This document shows, in pieces, positions 27,132 through 37,616 of a stretch of DNA of 64,000 nucleotides. Origin of the DNA: Desulfovibrio sp. Marseille-P6017 (GTDB taxonomy: Bacteria; Bacillota_A; Clostridia; Peptostreptococcales; Peptostreptococcaceae); NCBI GenBank assembly GCA_900604495.1, contig UWOR01000001.1, positions 1-64,000 of the forward strand. Reading direction: 5' to 3'. Both the position numbers and the translations under genes were made by a program. Below the pieces are notes generated by a model, which was not told where the DNA came from, did not search any database, and saw only the letters and a program-made list of their open reading frames with translations. How positions within the stretch are numbered: the first letter of the stretch is position 1; every line of letters starts with the position of its first letter.

Positions 27132-27869
27132 TTAAAAAATATCCATTAATCTACCTACTTTAAGTCCTTTTCCCCTTATAATAGATATTATATCATCTAA
27201 ACATTGTGTGGTTGCCTTTGTAGGGTGAATAAGTACTATACTTCCATCTTTAATTTCCTTTTTATTTACTCTGTTTATTATCACATCAGGCTCCTCTCTG
27301 TATTTCCAATCAATTGTATCTACATCCCATTTAAATGTTGTATATCCTAACTCTTTAGCTGCCTTAATTGTTCCTTCGCCAAAAGAACCTGCTGGAGCTT
27401 GAAAAAATTTAATTTCTTGATTTGTAATTTCCTCTATAATAGATTCAGCTTTTTTCATCTGCTCTAAATTTTCTTCATAGCTTAACTTAGCATAGTCTAA
27501 ATGTTTATATCCATGACTTCCAACCTCATGACCTTCTGAAATCATTCTTTGTAAAAGTTCTTTTTTATTTTCTGCCCACTTACCTGTTATAGTAAATGTT
27601 ATATTTGCATCTTCTTTTTTTAGAGTATCTAATATCGACTCTATGTATTCATCTTCCCAGCCAAGGTCTACGTTGCATGTAATTGCAACGTAGCCACTAT
27701 TAGCTTTAGTTCCTCTTTCGTAAGGTAAGTCAGCTAGATCATTAAAGTTAAAAGTCGGAGTTATACTGCTTTTCATCCCCCAAAATACTCCTCCTATAAT
27801 AAGCAATATAACTAAAACTCCTATGCCTATCTTCTTTAGTTTCTTCTTATTAGCCACCATTATTAACAT
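27132..27869 (-). CDS. ylxY: YlxY-like polysaccharide deacetylase (NodB fold)
   Basis: A 245-residue protein with an N-terminal membrane anchor (about 14-30) and a NodB homology domain. The metal-binding HxxxH is present in EVGSHGYKHLDY and the motif QAPAGSFG in place of RPP. The first motif, normally TFDDG, reads TCNVDLGWED, so the usual catalytic aspartate pair is altered. A histidine motif LIHPT near the C-terminus is kept. Position beside pnp and M16 matches B. subtilis YlxY, a sporulation-associated protein without proven activity. Ribosome site AGGGGGA fits the first ATG. Confidence 0.85.
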   Translation of the reverse strand: MLIMVANKKKLKKIGIGVLVILLIIGGVFWGMKSSITPTFNFNDLADLPYERGTKANSGYVAITCNVDLGWEDEYIESILDTLKKEDANITFTITGKWAENKKELLQRMISEGHEVGSHGYKHLDYAKLSYEENLEQMKKAESIIEEITNQEIKFFQAPAGSFGEGTIKAAKELGYTTFKWDVDTIDWKYREEPDVIINRVNKKEIKDGSIVLIHPTKATTQCLDDIISIIRGKGLKVGRLMDIF

Positions 27870-27956
27870 CTAAGATTCCCCCTAAAATATGTACAAATTA
27901 TATCTTAGTTAATCTTATTAAATAATTGTCCTATTTATGCAAATATAAACTATAAT

Positions 27957-27994
27957 AAAAAAAAGATTAACTAAGAAAAGTTAATCTTTTTTTT
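27957..27994. terminator. Terminator of pnp
   Basis: AAAAAAAAGATTAACT (27957-27972) pairs with AGTTAATCTTTTTTTT (27979-27994). T-runs lie on both strands. Nine bases separate it from the pnp stop codon. Confidence 0.8.
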
Positions 27995-28003
27995 ATTATT
28001 TAT

Positions 28004-30118
28004 TTATTTTTCTTCTTTCTTTTCAGTTCTTTCTGGCTTAGGTAATAAAATTTTTCTAGATAAGTTTACTCTTCCTTTTTCGTCTATTTCAGTAACCTTA
28101 ACTTCTACTTCATCTCCAATATTAAGAACATCTTCAACCTTAGCTACTCTTTCATGAGCTATGTGAGATATATGAAGTAATCCTTCTTTACCTGGAAGTA
28201 TTTCAACAAAAGCACCGAATGTAGTTATTCTAGTCACTTTCCCTTTATAAGTCTTACCAACTTCGGCTTCTGCAACTATGTCATTTATTAGTTTTTGTGC
28301 TAAGTCTATCATTTCTTGATCAATACCTGCTATAAATACTTCACCAGTTTGTTCTATATCTATCTTAACACCAGTTTCATCGATAATCTTAGTTATAACC
28401 TTACCACCTGGCCCTATAACATCTCTTATCTTATCTGGATTTATATTCATTGTTATTATCTTAGGAGCATACTTAGATAATTGTGGCTTTGGAGCATCTA
28501 TAGTTTTTCTCATTTCATTTAATATATGAAGTCTACCAACTCTTGCTTGATCAAGTGCAGCTCTTAATATATTTTCATCTATACCATTTATTTTTATATC
28601 CATTTGTATAGCTGTTATACCATGTTCAGTACCTGCAACTTTAAAGTCCATATCTCCTAAATGGTCTTCCATACCTTGTATATCTGAAAGTATAGCTACT
28701 TTGTCATCATCTTTTATAAGACCCATTGCAATACCTGCAACCATATCTTTTATTGGAACACCTGCATCTAGTAATGATAATGTTGATCCACAAACCGAAC
28801 CTTGAGATGTTGATCCATTTGAACTTAATACTTCAGAAACTAATCTTATTGCATAAGGGAATTCTTCTTTTGAAGGTATTACAGGAACTAACGCTCTCTC
28901 AGCTAATGCACCATGACCTATTTCTCTTCTTCCTGGACCTCTTGATGGTCTAGCTTCACCAACACTGTATGCTGGGAAGTTATAGTGATGCATATATCTT
29001 TTATTTTCTTCTTCATCTAAACCATCTAGTATTTGAACATCTCCTAAAGCACCTAATGTAGTTATAGTCATTACTTGAGTTTGTCCTCTTGTAAATAATC
29101 CAGAACCATGAGCTCTTGGTATAAATCCATTATCACACCATATTGGTCTTATTTCATCTAATTTTCTGTTATCTGGTCTTACTTGCTCATGAGTTATAAG
29201 CATTCTAACAGACTCTTTTATTATTGATTGAAGAACTTCTTCTATATCTGATCCAAACTCATCTACTATTTCTTCAAAATTAGCAAGAGTTTCTTCTCTT
29301 ACTGCATCCATTTTTTCTTGTCTTTCAAGTTTTTCAACAGTTCTTACTGCCTCTTTCATTTTATCAGTTGCAAAATTACGAACAGCAGATTCTACCTCAG
29401 CATCAACTTTATGTAATTCTACTTCCATTTTTTCTTTTCCAACTTCTGAAGTTATCTCTTCTATGAAAGATACTATTTTCTTTATTTCTTCGTGTGCAAA
29501 TAATATAGCTTCTAACATTAAGCTTTCAGGTATTTCTTCTCCTCCAGCTTCAACCATCATTATTGCATCTTTAGTACCTGATACTACTAAGTGAAGAGAA
29601 CTCTTTTCTCTTTGCTCTGCAGTTGGGTTAGCTACTAACGCACCGTCAACTAATCCTACTAAAACAGAACCAGTTGGACCATTAAATGGTATATCAGATA
29701 TAGATAAGGCTACAGATGAACCTATCATCGCTACTATATCAGGAGTACAATCTTGATCTACTGAAAGTACAGTAGCAACAACTTGTACATCATTTCTAAA
29801 TCCTTTTGGGAATAAAGGTCTTATTGGTCTATCTATTAATCTAGAAGTAAGTATTGCCTTTTCTGAAGGCTTTCCCTCTCTCTTTAAAAATCCACCTGGT
29901 ATTTTACCAACTGAATATAATCTTTCCTCATAATCAACACTTAGTGGGAAGAAATCTATACCATCTCTTGGCTTTGCTGATTTAGATACGTTAATCATAA
30001 CCATAGTTTCTCCGTATTTAAGTATAGCACTACCAGCAGCAAGCTCTGATATTTTTCCTATTTCAACAGAAAGTTCTCTTCCTGCTAAATCCATTTTGAA
30101 AATTTTATGTTCAAACAT
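28004..30118 (-). CDS. pnp: Polyribonucleotide nucleotidyltransferase (PNPase)
   Basis: A 704-residue phosphorolytic 3'-5' exoribonuclease. Two RNase PH-like domains (the second with [10 protein letters not shown] and [13 protein letters not shown]), a linking alpha-helical domain, then KH ([18 protein letters not shown]) and S1 ([18 protein letters not shown]) RNA-binding domains at the C-terminus. The start chosen is the ATG encoding MFEHKIFKM, 11 bases after GGAGG; an upstream in-frame GTG (30142) would overlap that ribosome site. A degV gene lies between rpsO and pnp, which are usually adjacent. Confidence 0.97.
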   Translation of the reverse strand: MFEHKIFKMDLAGRELSVEIGKISELAAGSAILKYGETMVMINVSKSAKPRDGIDFFPLSVDYEERLYSVGKIPGGFLKREGKPSEKAILTSRLIDRPIRPLFPKGFRNDVQVVATVLSVDQDCTPDIVAMIGSSVALSISDIPFNGPTGSVLVGLVDGALVANPTAEQREKSSLHLVVSGTKDAIMMVEAGGEEIPESLMLEAILFAHEEIKKIVSFIEEITSEVGKEKMEVELHKVDAEVESAVRNFATDKMKEAVRTVEKLERQEKMDAVREETLANFEEIVDEFGSDIEEVLQSIIKESVRMLITHEQVRPDNRKLDEIRPIWCDNGFIPRAHGSGLFTRGQTQVMTITTLGALGDVQILDGLDEEENKRYMHHYNFPAYSVGEARPSRGPGRREIGHGALAERALVPVIPSKEEFPYAIRLVSEVLSSNGSTSQGSVCGSTLSLLDAGVPIKDMVAGIAMGLIKDDDKVAILSDIQGMEDHLGDMDFKVAGTEHGITAIQMDIKINGIDENILRAALDQARVGRLHILNEMRKTIDAPKPQLSKYAPKIITMNINPDKIRDVIGPGGKVITKIIDETGVKIDIEQTGEVFIAGIDQEMIDLAQKLINDIVAEAEVGKTYKGKVTRITTFGAFVEILPGKEGLLHISHIAHERVAKVEDVLNIGDEVEVKVTEIDEKGRVNLSRKILLPKPERTEKKEEK

Positions 30119-30292
30119 TAATGCTTGTACCTCCTCTTTCACTAAAACCGCTTTTATATCTTAACTAATATCTTATCAAAAATACTATAAATTAACAATA
30201 CAAAACTCATTTTATGACTTTTATTGTATTTTCTTAGATACTAAACTATATACTTTTGTATAGTATTTGCTACTTAATATAAAATTAATCAT

Positions 30293-31132
30293 TTAATAAG
30301 AACAACTGATTGCAAATATATCTGGTCCAGTATGAGAACATATACAAGCTCCACCTCTAGTAAAATACAGATTCTTGCATTTTATTTTTGCGTTAACTTC
30401 TTCTTTTAATTTCTCAAAATCATCTACATTATCGCCACAACCAATTATTACATTCTTATCTTCTAAAGTATCATACTTATCTATAGTTAACTTTATCAAT
30501 TCATTTATAGCATGTTTTTTACCTCTTACTTTTGTAAGTATAAATATTTTTGCATCTTCTACTGTAAATATAGGCTTTATTTTTAACATATTACCTATAG
30601 TTGCAGTTGCTAATGATGCTCTTCCACTTCTCTGTAAGTATTCAAGTGTATCTGGAACAAATAATAAACTTACTGAATCTCTTAACTTTTCTAATTCCTC
30701 TATTAGTTCTTGTGGAGTTATTTCATTATTATTTTCTATTAACTCACATGCTTTAACAACAAATTGGGCACTTCCTAGAGATAATGTTAACGTATCAAAT
30801 ACATGTATATCTCCTTCTGTATCATTTTTAGCCATTACAGCACTTTGATAAGTACCCGATGATTTCGAAGAACCATTTATACATACTATAGAGTAATCAT
30901 CTTTATATTTGTCAAAAGCAGTTTTAAATTGAATATATGTAGCTTGTGATGTTTTTGGAACTTCTTTTTTCTCTTTCATCCTTTTATAAAACTCTTCATT
31001 ACTTATGTCTATACCTTCTTTATACTCTTTATCTCCAAGTATTATATTTAAAGGAATCACATCTATATCATATTTTTCTACCAAATCTTTAGGGACATCA
31101 CATAAACTATCGCAAATTAACTTTATTTTCAT
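30293..31132 (-). CDS. DegV family fatty-acid-binding protein
   Basis: A 279-residue DegV protein. Signatures: ICDSLCDVPKDLVEKYDIDVIPL at the N-terminus, the SKSSGTYQSA phosphate/carboxylate-binding loop (about 87-97), and LQRSGRAS (about 165-172). In Gram-positives such proteins (FakB) bind a fatty acid and present it to FakA kinase for phospholipid synthesis. No fakA is in the window, so the specific role is not shown. GGAGGAG precedes the ATG. It stands alone between rpsO and pnp. Confidence 0.92.
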   Translation of the reverse strand: MKIKLICDSLCDVPKDLVEKYDIDVIPLNIILGDKEYKEGIDISNEEFYKRMKEKKEVPKTSQATYIQFKTAFDKYKDDYSIVCINGSSKSSGTYQSAVMAKNDTEGDIHVFDTLTLSLGSAQFVVKACELIENNNEITPQELIEELEKLRDSVSLLFVPDTLEYLQRSGRASLATATIGNMLKIKPIFTVEDAKIFILTKVRGKKHAINELIKLTIDKYDTLEDKNVIIGCGDNVDDFEKLKEEVNAKIKCKNLYFTRGGACICSHTGPDIFAISCSY

Positions 31133-31447
31133 CTATATCTCCTCCTAAAATAAAGCATATATTATTTTTTTATATTTTATACCTTTTTAATTATTTACTC
31201 CTTAGATTAAATATAATCATAGTTCATATAATTTGTATTTATACTTCTTTATTAATTATACTATTTATTCATGAATTTTGCATTCTTACATATCTATTTA
31301 TTATTTTATGCTATCATAGTCAAATCTATTTAAAATTTTATAAATCTATATTTTGTATTAATTAAAAACATATATACTATACTAAATTTATTATTTTAAG
31401 CAAAAACAGGAAGGCCAATGCCTTCCTGTTCTATATAGAAAATATAA
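31133..31447. other. A+T-rich gap between degV and rpsO
   Basis: 315 bases with no gene I can support. The only clear structures are the degV ribosome site at its left end and the rpsO terminator at 31405-31430. An isolated AAGGAG on the minus strand near 31196-31201 is not followed by a start codon. Confidence 0.6.
31405..31430 (-). terminator. Terminator of rpsO
   Basis: AACAGGAAGGC (31405-31415) pairs with GCCTTCCTGTT (31420-31430) around a 4-base loop, with TTTTTG following on the minus strand. Confidence 0.88.
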
Positions 31448-31702
31448 TTATTTTCTTAATCCTAATTTAGCTATTAAAGTTCTGTATCCTTCAAGATCTT
31501 TTTCCTTTAAGTAAGCTAATAAGTTTCTTCTTCTACCAACCATCTTTAATAAACCTCTTCTAGAGTGGTGGTCTTTTTTGTGAGTCTTTAAGTGACCGTT
31601 TAATTCGTTTATTCTAGCTGTTAATAAAGCTATTTGTACTTCTGGAGAACCAGTATCTCCTTCTTTTCTTCCAAACTCTTTGATTATTTCAGTTTTGTTC
31701 AT
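31448..31702 (-). CDS. rpsO: 30S ribosomal protein S15
   Basis: An 84-residue S15, which binds 16S rRNA and helps assemble the platform of the 30S subunit. Landmarks [29 protein letters not shown] and [10 protein letters not shown] are typical. The start is the ATG after GGAGGTAACTCAA; an in-frame ATG 15 bases upstream contains the ribosome site and is unlikely. A stem-loop in the leader (31735-31779) may be the target of S15 autoregulation. Confidence 0.97.
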   Translation of the reverse strand: MNKTEIIKEFGRKEGDTGSPEVQIALLTARINELNGHLKTHKKDHHSRRGLLKMVGRRRNLLAYLKEKDLEGYRTLIAKLGLRK

Positions 31703-31734
31703 TTGAGTTACCTCCATAAAATTTTATTAAATCG

Positions 31735-31779
31735 CCAATTACTAAGCATTGATTGGAGTGTTCAAATGCTGAGTAATGG
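31735..31779 (-). promoter_or_regulatory. Hairpin in the rpsO leader, candidate S15 autoregulatory element
   Basis: On the minus strand CCATTACTCAGCATT pairs, with small bulges, with AATGCTTAGTAATTGG, some 30 bases upstream of the rpsO ribosome site. S15 commonly represses its own translation by binding structured leaders. There is no T-run, so it is not a terminator. Confidence 0.5.
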
Positions 31780-31810
31780 TTAATTTACTTACTTATTCTA
31801 TCATATAAAT

Positions 31811-32737
31811 TTATTTTTTGCAAATATACTTTTCATAAATATAATTTGTATCAATTTTTAACTGAGATTTCAGCTCTTCTAAAGAATTAAACTTTTTTTC
31901 ATCTCTAATTCTTTCTAAAAACTCAATTTTTATAAATTTTCCATATATGTCTTCATTGAAATCAAGTATATTAGTCTCTACAGATAGATTATCTCCATTT
32001 ACAGTTGGGTTATACCCTATATTAGTTGCTCCAAAGTAGGTTTTTTCATCTAAGTAAACCTTAGTTGCATATATACCGCATTTAGGAATAAGCATTTCAC
32101 CCTCAATTTTCATATTTGCAGTAGGAAATCCTATAGTTCTTCCTAGTTGCTTAGACTTTATTACTTCTCCCTCTAATTGGTAATTACGTCCTAAATACTC
32201 TTTCACTTTATTTACACTTCCCTCAGCTATTAAGTTTCTTATATAAGTGCTACTTACTCTTATATTATTTATTTTTACAGGATTAACTACCTCAACTTTA
32301 AAATCATACTTAGCACCTAAGAGTTTTAATAATTTTGCATTTCCTTCTTTATTTCTAGCAAAGGTAAAGTCATGTCCTACAATTACCTTTTTGGCTCCTA
32401 ATTTTTCTTTAAGTATCTTTTTTGCAAAATCATCTGCAGATATCTTTGTCATTTCCTCATCAAAGGGTACATTAACTACAATATCTATACCTAAATAGCT
32501 TAATTTTTCCATTTTATCCTTATCACGTATAATGTTTTTCACACTATGATTTCTAAAATAGTTAGCTGGATGATTTTCAAAAGTAAAAACAACACTTTTT
32601 ATTCTTCTTTTTTTGCTACATTGTACTGCTTTTTTTATCAGAACTTTATGGCCATTATGAAGACCATCAAATTTACCTATAGTGACAACACTTTCGCCTA
32701 AATTCTCTACATCCCATATAGATTTAACAATATCCAT
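31811..32737 (-). CDS. ribF: Bifunctional riboflavin kinase / FAD synthetase
   Basis: A 308-residue enzyme making FMN and then FAD. The N-terminal nucleotidyltransferase domain has GKFDGLHNGHKVLI (22-35) and the ISSTYIR-like VSSTYIRNLIAEG; the C-terminal kinase domain has LGRTIGFPTANM (about 196-207) and the GxxPTVN segment GYNPTVNG. Last gene of the rimP-to-ribF cluster, 26 bases downstream of truB. No terminator separates it from rpsO, so read-through into rpsO is possible. Confidence 0.96.
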   Translation of the reverse strand: MDIVKSIWDVENLGESVVTIGKFDGLHNGHKVLIKKAVQCSKKRRIKSVVFTFENHPANYFRNHSVKNIIRDKDKMEKLSYLGIDIVVNVPFDEEMTKISADDFAKKILKEKLGAKKVIVGHDFTFARNKEGNAKLLKLLGAKYDFKVEVVNPVKINNIRVSSTYIRNLIAEGSVNKVKEYLGRNYQLEGEVIKSKQLGRTIGFPTANMKIEGEMLIPKCGIYATKVYLDEKTYFGATNIGYNPTVNGDNLSVETNILDFNEDIYGKFIKIEFLERIRDEKKFNSLEELKSQLKIDTNYIYEKYICKK

Positions 32738-32763
32738 AATGATTTCCCCACTAGAATTATAGT

Positions 32764-33669
32764 TTATATAAATATTTTATCACTTTTTAGACTTATAATC
32801 TTATTATCTTTTATCAATTTACCTACACCTAAAAAGTTTCCATCACTATAAACCCTTACAAATTCATCATTTTCATTTATTCCATCAGTACTAAATCGTT
32901 TACTATCAATTATACCACCATTGCTGTAGTACTTTAATGCACTTGATTTTAATGTCACTGATTTAAAATTATTTAGAACATAATCTATATCATATAAATG
33001 TTTATCTAAAGTTCCACTAGTATTAAATTCTTCTAGTTCTTCTAATGTAATTGAATTTTCTAAGTTAAATCTACCAGAAGATGTTCTAAGCAAGAAAGAC
33101 ATATGACCTCCACAGCCTAAAAATTCCCCTATATCATGGCAAATACTCCTTACATAAGTTCCTTTAGAACATTTAACATAAAACATTATTTTCCTATCAT
33201 TTATACTAAGTATATTCAATTCTTTTATGTTTACTTTTCTAGATTTTATAACTATATCATCAGCTTTTCCACTTCTAGCTAAATCATACATTTTTTTACC
33301 GTTAACTTTCAGTGCTGAATATATTGGAGGAAATTGTTCAATCTCTCCTCTTTGAGTTTCAAAAGCTTTCTCAATATCATATTTACTTAGTTTGAAATTT
33401 TCTGTTCTTTTTACTATACTTCCTGAAGAATCATATGTATCAGTTGTCATTCCTAATGTAAGCTCGCAAATGTATGATTTATCTTTATTAAGTATTAATT
33501 CACTTACCTTCGTAGCTTTTCCTATACATATAGGTAGTACCCCTGATGCATCTGGATCAAGGGTACCTGTATGGCCAACTTTTTTAGTATTTAAAATTCT
33601 TCTAACTCTGCTAACTACATCATGAGATGTCATGCCTGTAGGTTTTAATATATTTATTATTTTGTTCAT
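32764..33669 (-). CDS. truB: tRNA pseudouridine(55) synthase
   Basis: A 301-residue TruB forming the universal pseudouridine 55 in the T-loop. The catalytic aspartate lies in GHTGTLDPDASGVLP (about 35-49), with KPTGMTSHDVV at the N-terminus and the RRTSSGRF-like RTSSGRF later. A PUA-like C-terminal domain follows. The ATG after AAGGTGA is preferred to the GTG nine bases upstream, which overlaps the ribosome site. It follows nrnA by 10 bases in the operon. Confidence 0.96.
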   Translation of the reverse strand: MNKIINILKPTGMTSHDVVSRVRRILNTKKVGHTGTLDPDASGVLPICIGKATKVSELILNKDKSYICELTLGMTTDTYDSSGSIVKRTENFKLSKYDIEKAFETQRGEIEQFPPIYSALKVNGKKMYDLARSGKADDIVIKSRKVNIKELNILSINDRKIMFYVKCSKGTYVRSICHDIGEFLGCGGHMSFLLRTSSGRFNLENSITLEELEEFNTSGTLDKHLYDIDYVLNNFKSVTLKSSALKYYSNGGIIDSKRFSTDGINENDEFVRVYSDGNFLGVGKLIKDNKIISLKSDKIFI

Positions 33670-33679
33670 TAAAATCACC

Positions 33680-34663
33680 TTAAATTTCTTTTAGAACTGC
33701 TTGTAGAACTTTTTCTTTAGCATTTTCTACAGTATCATATATAGTACAACCTGCGGCTCTTATATGTCCTCCACCATTAAATGATTGAGCAATCTTACTT
33801 ACATTTACATAGTTTTTAGACCTTAAGCTAACCTTAACCTCATTTTCCTTCTTTTGTTTTAAAAGAATTCCAACCTCTACACCTTCTATATCTCTTGTGT
33901 ATGTAGTTATACCATCTACATCATTAAAACTTATATTGTTTCTTTGTAGCATATCTATAGTTAAACTTATACATGCTATTTTATTATCTACTATATCTAA
34001 AGTATTTAATGCTTCTCCTAGCAATTTATAGTAGTTATAAGAATTACTTTGGAAAACATTTTGAATAATTTTATCCCTCTTAGCTCCTGCTAATAATAAA
34101 TTTTTAGCCATTTCAAAGCTACTTGGATGTGTACTTGAATAAGAAAAATTACCAGTATCTGTTGCCAGACCTGTATAAAGAGCTGTTGCTATATCTTCAT
34201 TTATTATACTCATATTTTCTAGTTCATTTAGTCTAACTAAAATATTGTATACTAATTCACTAGTTGATGAAGCATTTACGTCAATATAGTTTAAATCTCC
34301 ATAAGAATCATTACTTGCGTGATGATCTATGCAGATTATTGTTTTTGCATTTTCTTTTATTTCTTCACTTACGCAAACTCTAGATTTATCTCCACAGTCT
34401 AATGCTATTAAATTAAACTCATTTATATTTAAGTCATTGAATTCTATTGAACTTAACTTAGTTACATTTTCTACTAAAAATTTAAGATTTGAAGGTGCAT
34501 TATCATCTAATACATAGTACACATTCTTACCTAATATTTTTAAAGAATAGTATATACCAAGAGTTGATCCAATATTATCACCATCTGGACTAATATGAGA
34601 AGTAACGACAAAGTCGTTACTTCCTTTTATATATTTTATAATATTATCAATATTACTTATCAT
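33680..34663 (-). CDS. nrnA: DHH-family phosphoesterase, NrnA-like oligoribonuclease/pAp phosphatase
   Basis: A 327-residue DHH/DHHA1 protein. Metal-binding motifs: SHISPDGDNIGS (about 22-33), ALDCGD, and DHHASND (about 113-119); the DHHA1 domain ends with FNGGGHIRAAGC. NrnA degrades short oligonucleotides and pAp. The start is likely the ATG encoding MISNIDN (34663), 8 bases after AAGGA; the ATG at 34672 abuts that site. It overlaps the end of rbfA, as in related genomes. Confidence 0.92.
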   Translation of the reverse strand: MISNIDNIIKYIKGSNDFVVTSHISPDGDNIGSTLGIYYSLKILGKNVYYVLDDNAPSNLKFLVENVTKLSSIEFNDLNINEFNLIALDCGDKSRVCVSEEIKENAKTIICIDHHASNDSYGDLNYIDVNASSTSELVYNILVRLNELENMSIINEDIATALYTGLATDTGNFSYSSTHPSSFEMAKNLLLAGAKRDKIIQNVFQSNSYNYYKLLGEALNTLDIVDNKIACISLTIDMLQRNNISFNDVDGITTYTRDIEGVEVGILLKQKKENEVKVSLRSKNYVNVSKIAQSFNGGGHIRAAGCTIYDTVENAKEKVLQAVLKEI

Positions 34664-35039
34664 ATTCCTCATCCTTACATATAGGTTCTTGATTATCTTT
34701 TGAACTTATTTGTTTTATAAGATTATCCATATACATACCTTTTTTAATTGAATCATCAACCTTAAAGATAATTTGTGGAGTATGTCTAAGTTTTACATTT
34801 CTACTTACTTCTCTTCTTACATAATTTACAGCACTCTTAAGTCCTAATAAAGTCGATTCTTCGTCTCCACCTAATATACTTACATATACATATGCATAGC
34901 TTAAGTCATTAGTAACTTCTACATCGGTTACACTAACCATAGAAGTTATTCTAGGATCTTTTATGCCACTAATAAGCATACTGCTTACTACTTTTCTTAT
35001 TTCTTCTGCTATTCTTCTTGTTCTATTATATGATGCCAT
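34653..35039 (-). CDS. rbfA: Ribosome-binding factor A
   Basis: A 128-residue KH-fold 30S maturation factor. Characteristic segments: RTRRIAEEIRKVVSSML at the N-terminus, DPRITSMVSVTDVEVTNDLSYA (about 27-48), and LRHTPQIIFKVDDSIKKG. It acts in late 16S rRNA processing and cold adaptation. It is coupled to infB upstream (18-base gap) and nrnA downstream (overlap). Confidence 0.96.
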   Translation of the reverse strand: MASYNRTRRIAEEIRKVVSSMLISGIKDPRITSMVSVTDVEVTNDLSYAYVYVSILGGDEESTLLGLKSAVNYVRREVSRNVKLRHTPQIIFKVDDSIKKGMYMDNLIKQISSKDNQEPICKDEEYDK

Positions 35040-35057
35040 AATATCGACCTTCTTTTA

Positions 35058-37004
35058 CTATTTTAATTTTCTTTCTACTTCTTTAGTTATATAAGCTTCT
35101 ATTATGTCGCCTTCTTTTAAATCATTATAATTTACGAAGCTCATACCACATTCGTAACCATTGTTAACTTCTTTTACATCATCTTTAAATCTCTTTAGTG
35201 CAGCAAGTTCACCATCATGGATTATTATTCCATCTCTAACTATTCTAGCTTTAGAACCTCTGAATATTTTTCCACTAGTTACATAACATCCAGCTACTGT
35301 ACCTACACCAGATATTTTATATATTTCTCTCACTTCAGCTTTTCCTGTATCTTCATCTCTATATTCTGGATCTAACATACCTGTCATAGCTGCTTGAACA
35401 TCTTCTATAGCCTTGTATATTATAGTGTATGTTCTTACATCAACAGCTTGCTTCTTAGCCATTTCTTCAGCACCTGGAACAGGTCTTACATTAAATCCTA
35501 TTATTATTGCATTAGACGCAGCTGCAAGCATAACATCTGATTCAGTTACAGCACCAACACCACAGTGTATTACTCTAACTGCAACTTCCTCATTAGATAA
35601 TTTTTCTAATGATTGCTTAACTGCTTGAGCAGAACCTTGAACATCTGCTTTTATAACTATGTTAAGATCTTTAACATCTCCATCATTCATATGAGAGAAG
35701 AAGTCATCAAGTGACATTCTTTGGTTAGATTTTAACATTTCTTCTCTAGCTATTTGTTGTCTCTTTTCAGCAACACTTCTAGCTATCTTATCAGTTGGAA
35801 CAGCAACAAATTGATCTCCACCTTGTGGAACTTCAGATAAACCTAATATTTCTACTGCTGTAGAAGGTCCTGCTGTTTTTACTCTTTTTCCTTTAGAGTT
35901 TATCATTGCTCTTACCTTACCACTTGCAAGTCCAGCAACTATTGGATCTCCAACATTTAAAGTTCCTCCTTGAACAAGAACTGTAGCAACTGGTCCTCTT
36001 CCTTTATCAAGTTGAGCTTCTATAACAGTACCTACTGCTCTTTTATTAGGATTAGCTTTTAATTCTTCCATTTCTGAAACTAATAATATCATTTCTAGTA
36101 ATGTATCTATACCAGTTTTTTGTCTAGCTGATACTGGAACTGCTATAACTTCTCCACCCCAGTCTTCAACTAATAATCCTTGATCAGCTAACTCTTGCTT
36201 AACTTTATCAGGATTTGCATCTGGCTTATCTATTTTATTTATAGCTACTATTAATGGTACTTCAGCTGCTTTAGCATGGTTTATTGCTTCTATTGTTTGA
36301 GGCATTATTCCATCATCTGCAGCAACAACAAGTATTGCTATATCTGTTACTTGTGCTCCTCTAGCTCTCATTGATGTGAAAGCTTCATGTCCTGGTGTAT
36401 CTAAGAATACTATTTTTTGACCATTTACTGAAACCTCAGAAGCACCTATATGTTGAGTTATTCCTCCTGCCTCTCCTCTAGTTACATTAGTTGATCTTAT
36501 AGCATCTAGTAAAGAAGTTTTACCATGGTCAACGTGTCCCATTACGGTTACAACTGGTGGTCTTGGTAATAAATCTTCTTCTTTATCTTCCTCTATTTCC
36601 ATTAAAGCATCTATTTCTAATTGCTCTTCTTCTTCATCTTCTGTTGAAGTTAATAATGTGTATCCATATTCTTTAACTACTAAAGAAGCTATTTCTTCAC
36701 TTACTTCTTGGTTTATTGATGCCATAGTTCCCATTTTCATAAGCTTCATTATTACTTCTGATGCAGATACTTCTAAAGCATTTGCTATTTCTTGAACTGT
36801 TAATTTTCCAGTTATAGTTACTGTAGGACCATCATGTGTTACTGCTTCTTCACCTACTAATTCAACTAATAACTCTACATCATCATTGTCTATTTCACTA
36901 TTTTCATTTTCTGCACTTATTTCTAATTCTTTTAATTTAGCTATTACATCCTCATTTGATATTCCTAGCTTTTCTGCGATTTGGTATACTCTTGTTTTTG
37001 ACAC
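35058..37004 (-). CDS. infB: Translation initiation factor IF-2
   Basis: A 648-residue IF-2 that delivers initiator tRNA to the 30S subunit. It has a short N-terminal region with two IF2_N modules, then the GTPase domain with G1 [10 protein letters not shown]3 DTPGH and G4 NKID, and domains II-IV including a C-terminal tRNA-binding module. At 648 residues it is shorter than E. coli IF-2 because it lacks most of the N-terminal extension. The GTG start follows GGGGGTGA. Confidence 0.97.
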   Translation of the reverse strand: MSKTRVYQIAEKLGISNEDVIAKLKELEISAENENSEIDNDDVELLVELVGEEAVTHDGPTVTITGKLTVQEIANALEVSASEVIMKLMKMGTMASINQEVSEEIASLVVKEYGYTLLTSTEDEEEEQLEIDALMEIEEDKEEDLLPRPPVVTVMGHVDHGKTSLLDAIRSTNVTRGEAGGITQHIGASEVSVNGQKIVFLDTPGHEAFTSMRARGAQVTDIAILVVAADDGIMPQTIEAINHAKAAEVPLIVAINKIDKPDANPDKVKQELADQGLLVEDWGGEVIAVPVSARQKTGIDTLLEMILLVSEMEELKANPNKRAVGTVIEAQLDKGRGPVATVLVQGGTLNVGDPIVAGLASGKVRAMINSKGKRVKTAGPSTAVEILGLSEVPQGGDQFVAVPTDKIARSVAEKRQQIAREEMLKSNQRMSLDDFFSHMNDGDVKDLNIVIKADVQGSAQAVKQSLEKLSNEEVAVRVIHCGVGAVTESDVMLAAASNAIIIGFNVRPVPGAEEMAKKQAVDVRTYTIIYKAIEDVQAAMTGMLDPEYRDEDTGKAEVREIYKISGVGTVAGCYVTSGKIFRGSKARIVRDGIIIHDGELAALKRFKDDVKEVNNGYECGMSFVNYNDLKEGDIIEAYITKEVERKLK

Positions 37005-37027
37005 AAGATCACCCCCTATTGAATTTT

Positions 37028-37336
37028 TTATTTTAAAAGTTCTACTAACTTATTGGCAAATCCATCATCTTTAACACCGATTACTGCTCTTGGTGCTTTT
37101 CCTATAGATAAACCTAATTGTAATTTACTAGAGAAATATACATAAGGTATATTTCTATATGAGCTTTTATCTTTAAAAAGCTTTTTAGTATTATTTGATG
37201 CATCTTCTGCAACTATTACTAATTTTACGTTTCCTCTTTTTAACTCTAATAAAGTTGAGTCGTCTCCAGAAACTATTTTTCCAGCTCTTGTTGCAAGACC
37301 TAAATATGAGTATATTTTTTCTTCATTACTTTTCAT
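37028..37336 (-). CDS. ylxQ: L7Ae-family RNA-binding protein (YlxQ)
   Basis: A 102-residue L7Ae/L30e-fold protein with [15 protein letters not shown] (12-26) and [13 protein letters not shown]. YlxQ proteins bind kink-turn RNA, and the cellular role is unclear. It starts inside the last codons of rnpM with no strong ribosome site, suggesting translational coupling. It is followed by infB, the standard order. Confidence 0.92.
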   Translation of the reverse strand: MKSNEEKIYSYLGLATRAGKIVSGDDSTLLELKRGNVKLVIVAEDASNNTKKLFKDKSSYRNIPYVYFSSKLQLGLSIGKAPRAVIGVKDDGFANKLVELLK

Positions 37337-37601
37337 ATGATTTTAACTCTGCAAGTAATTTTTCATATACCTCATCAGAAACTTCCATTTTAAAGGCTCT
37401 ATTTAAAGCTTTTGTCTTTATAGCCTTTTCTAAGCACTCTACACTTTTACATATGTATGCACCTCTACCATTAGCTCTTCCACTTATGTCTATAAAAATC
37501 TCGCCTTCTTTATTTTTAACTATTCTCATAAGCTCTTTTTTAGAGTCTCTATCTTGACAAACTATACATTTTCTTTGAGGTACTTTCTTTATTTTTTGCA
37601 A
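37326..37601 (-). CDS. rnpM: YlxR / RnpM, RNase P modulator family
   Basis: A 91-residue YlxR-fold protein with PQRKCIVCQD (8-17), the phosphate-binding GRANGRGAYIC (about 43-53) and a basic surface. B. subtilis YlxR (RnpM) binds RNase P RNA and lowers its activity. The TTG start follows GGGAGGG. It sits in the invariant nusA-ylxR-ylxQ-infB order. Confidence 0.93.
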   Translation of the reverse strand: MQKIKKVPQRKCIVCQDRDSKKELMRIVKNKEGEIFIDISGRANGRGAYICKSVECLEKAIKTKALNRAFKMEVSDEVYEKLLAELKSYEK

Positions 37602-37616
37602 AGATATCCCTCCCTA

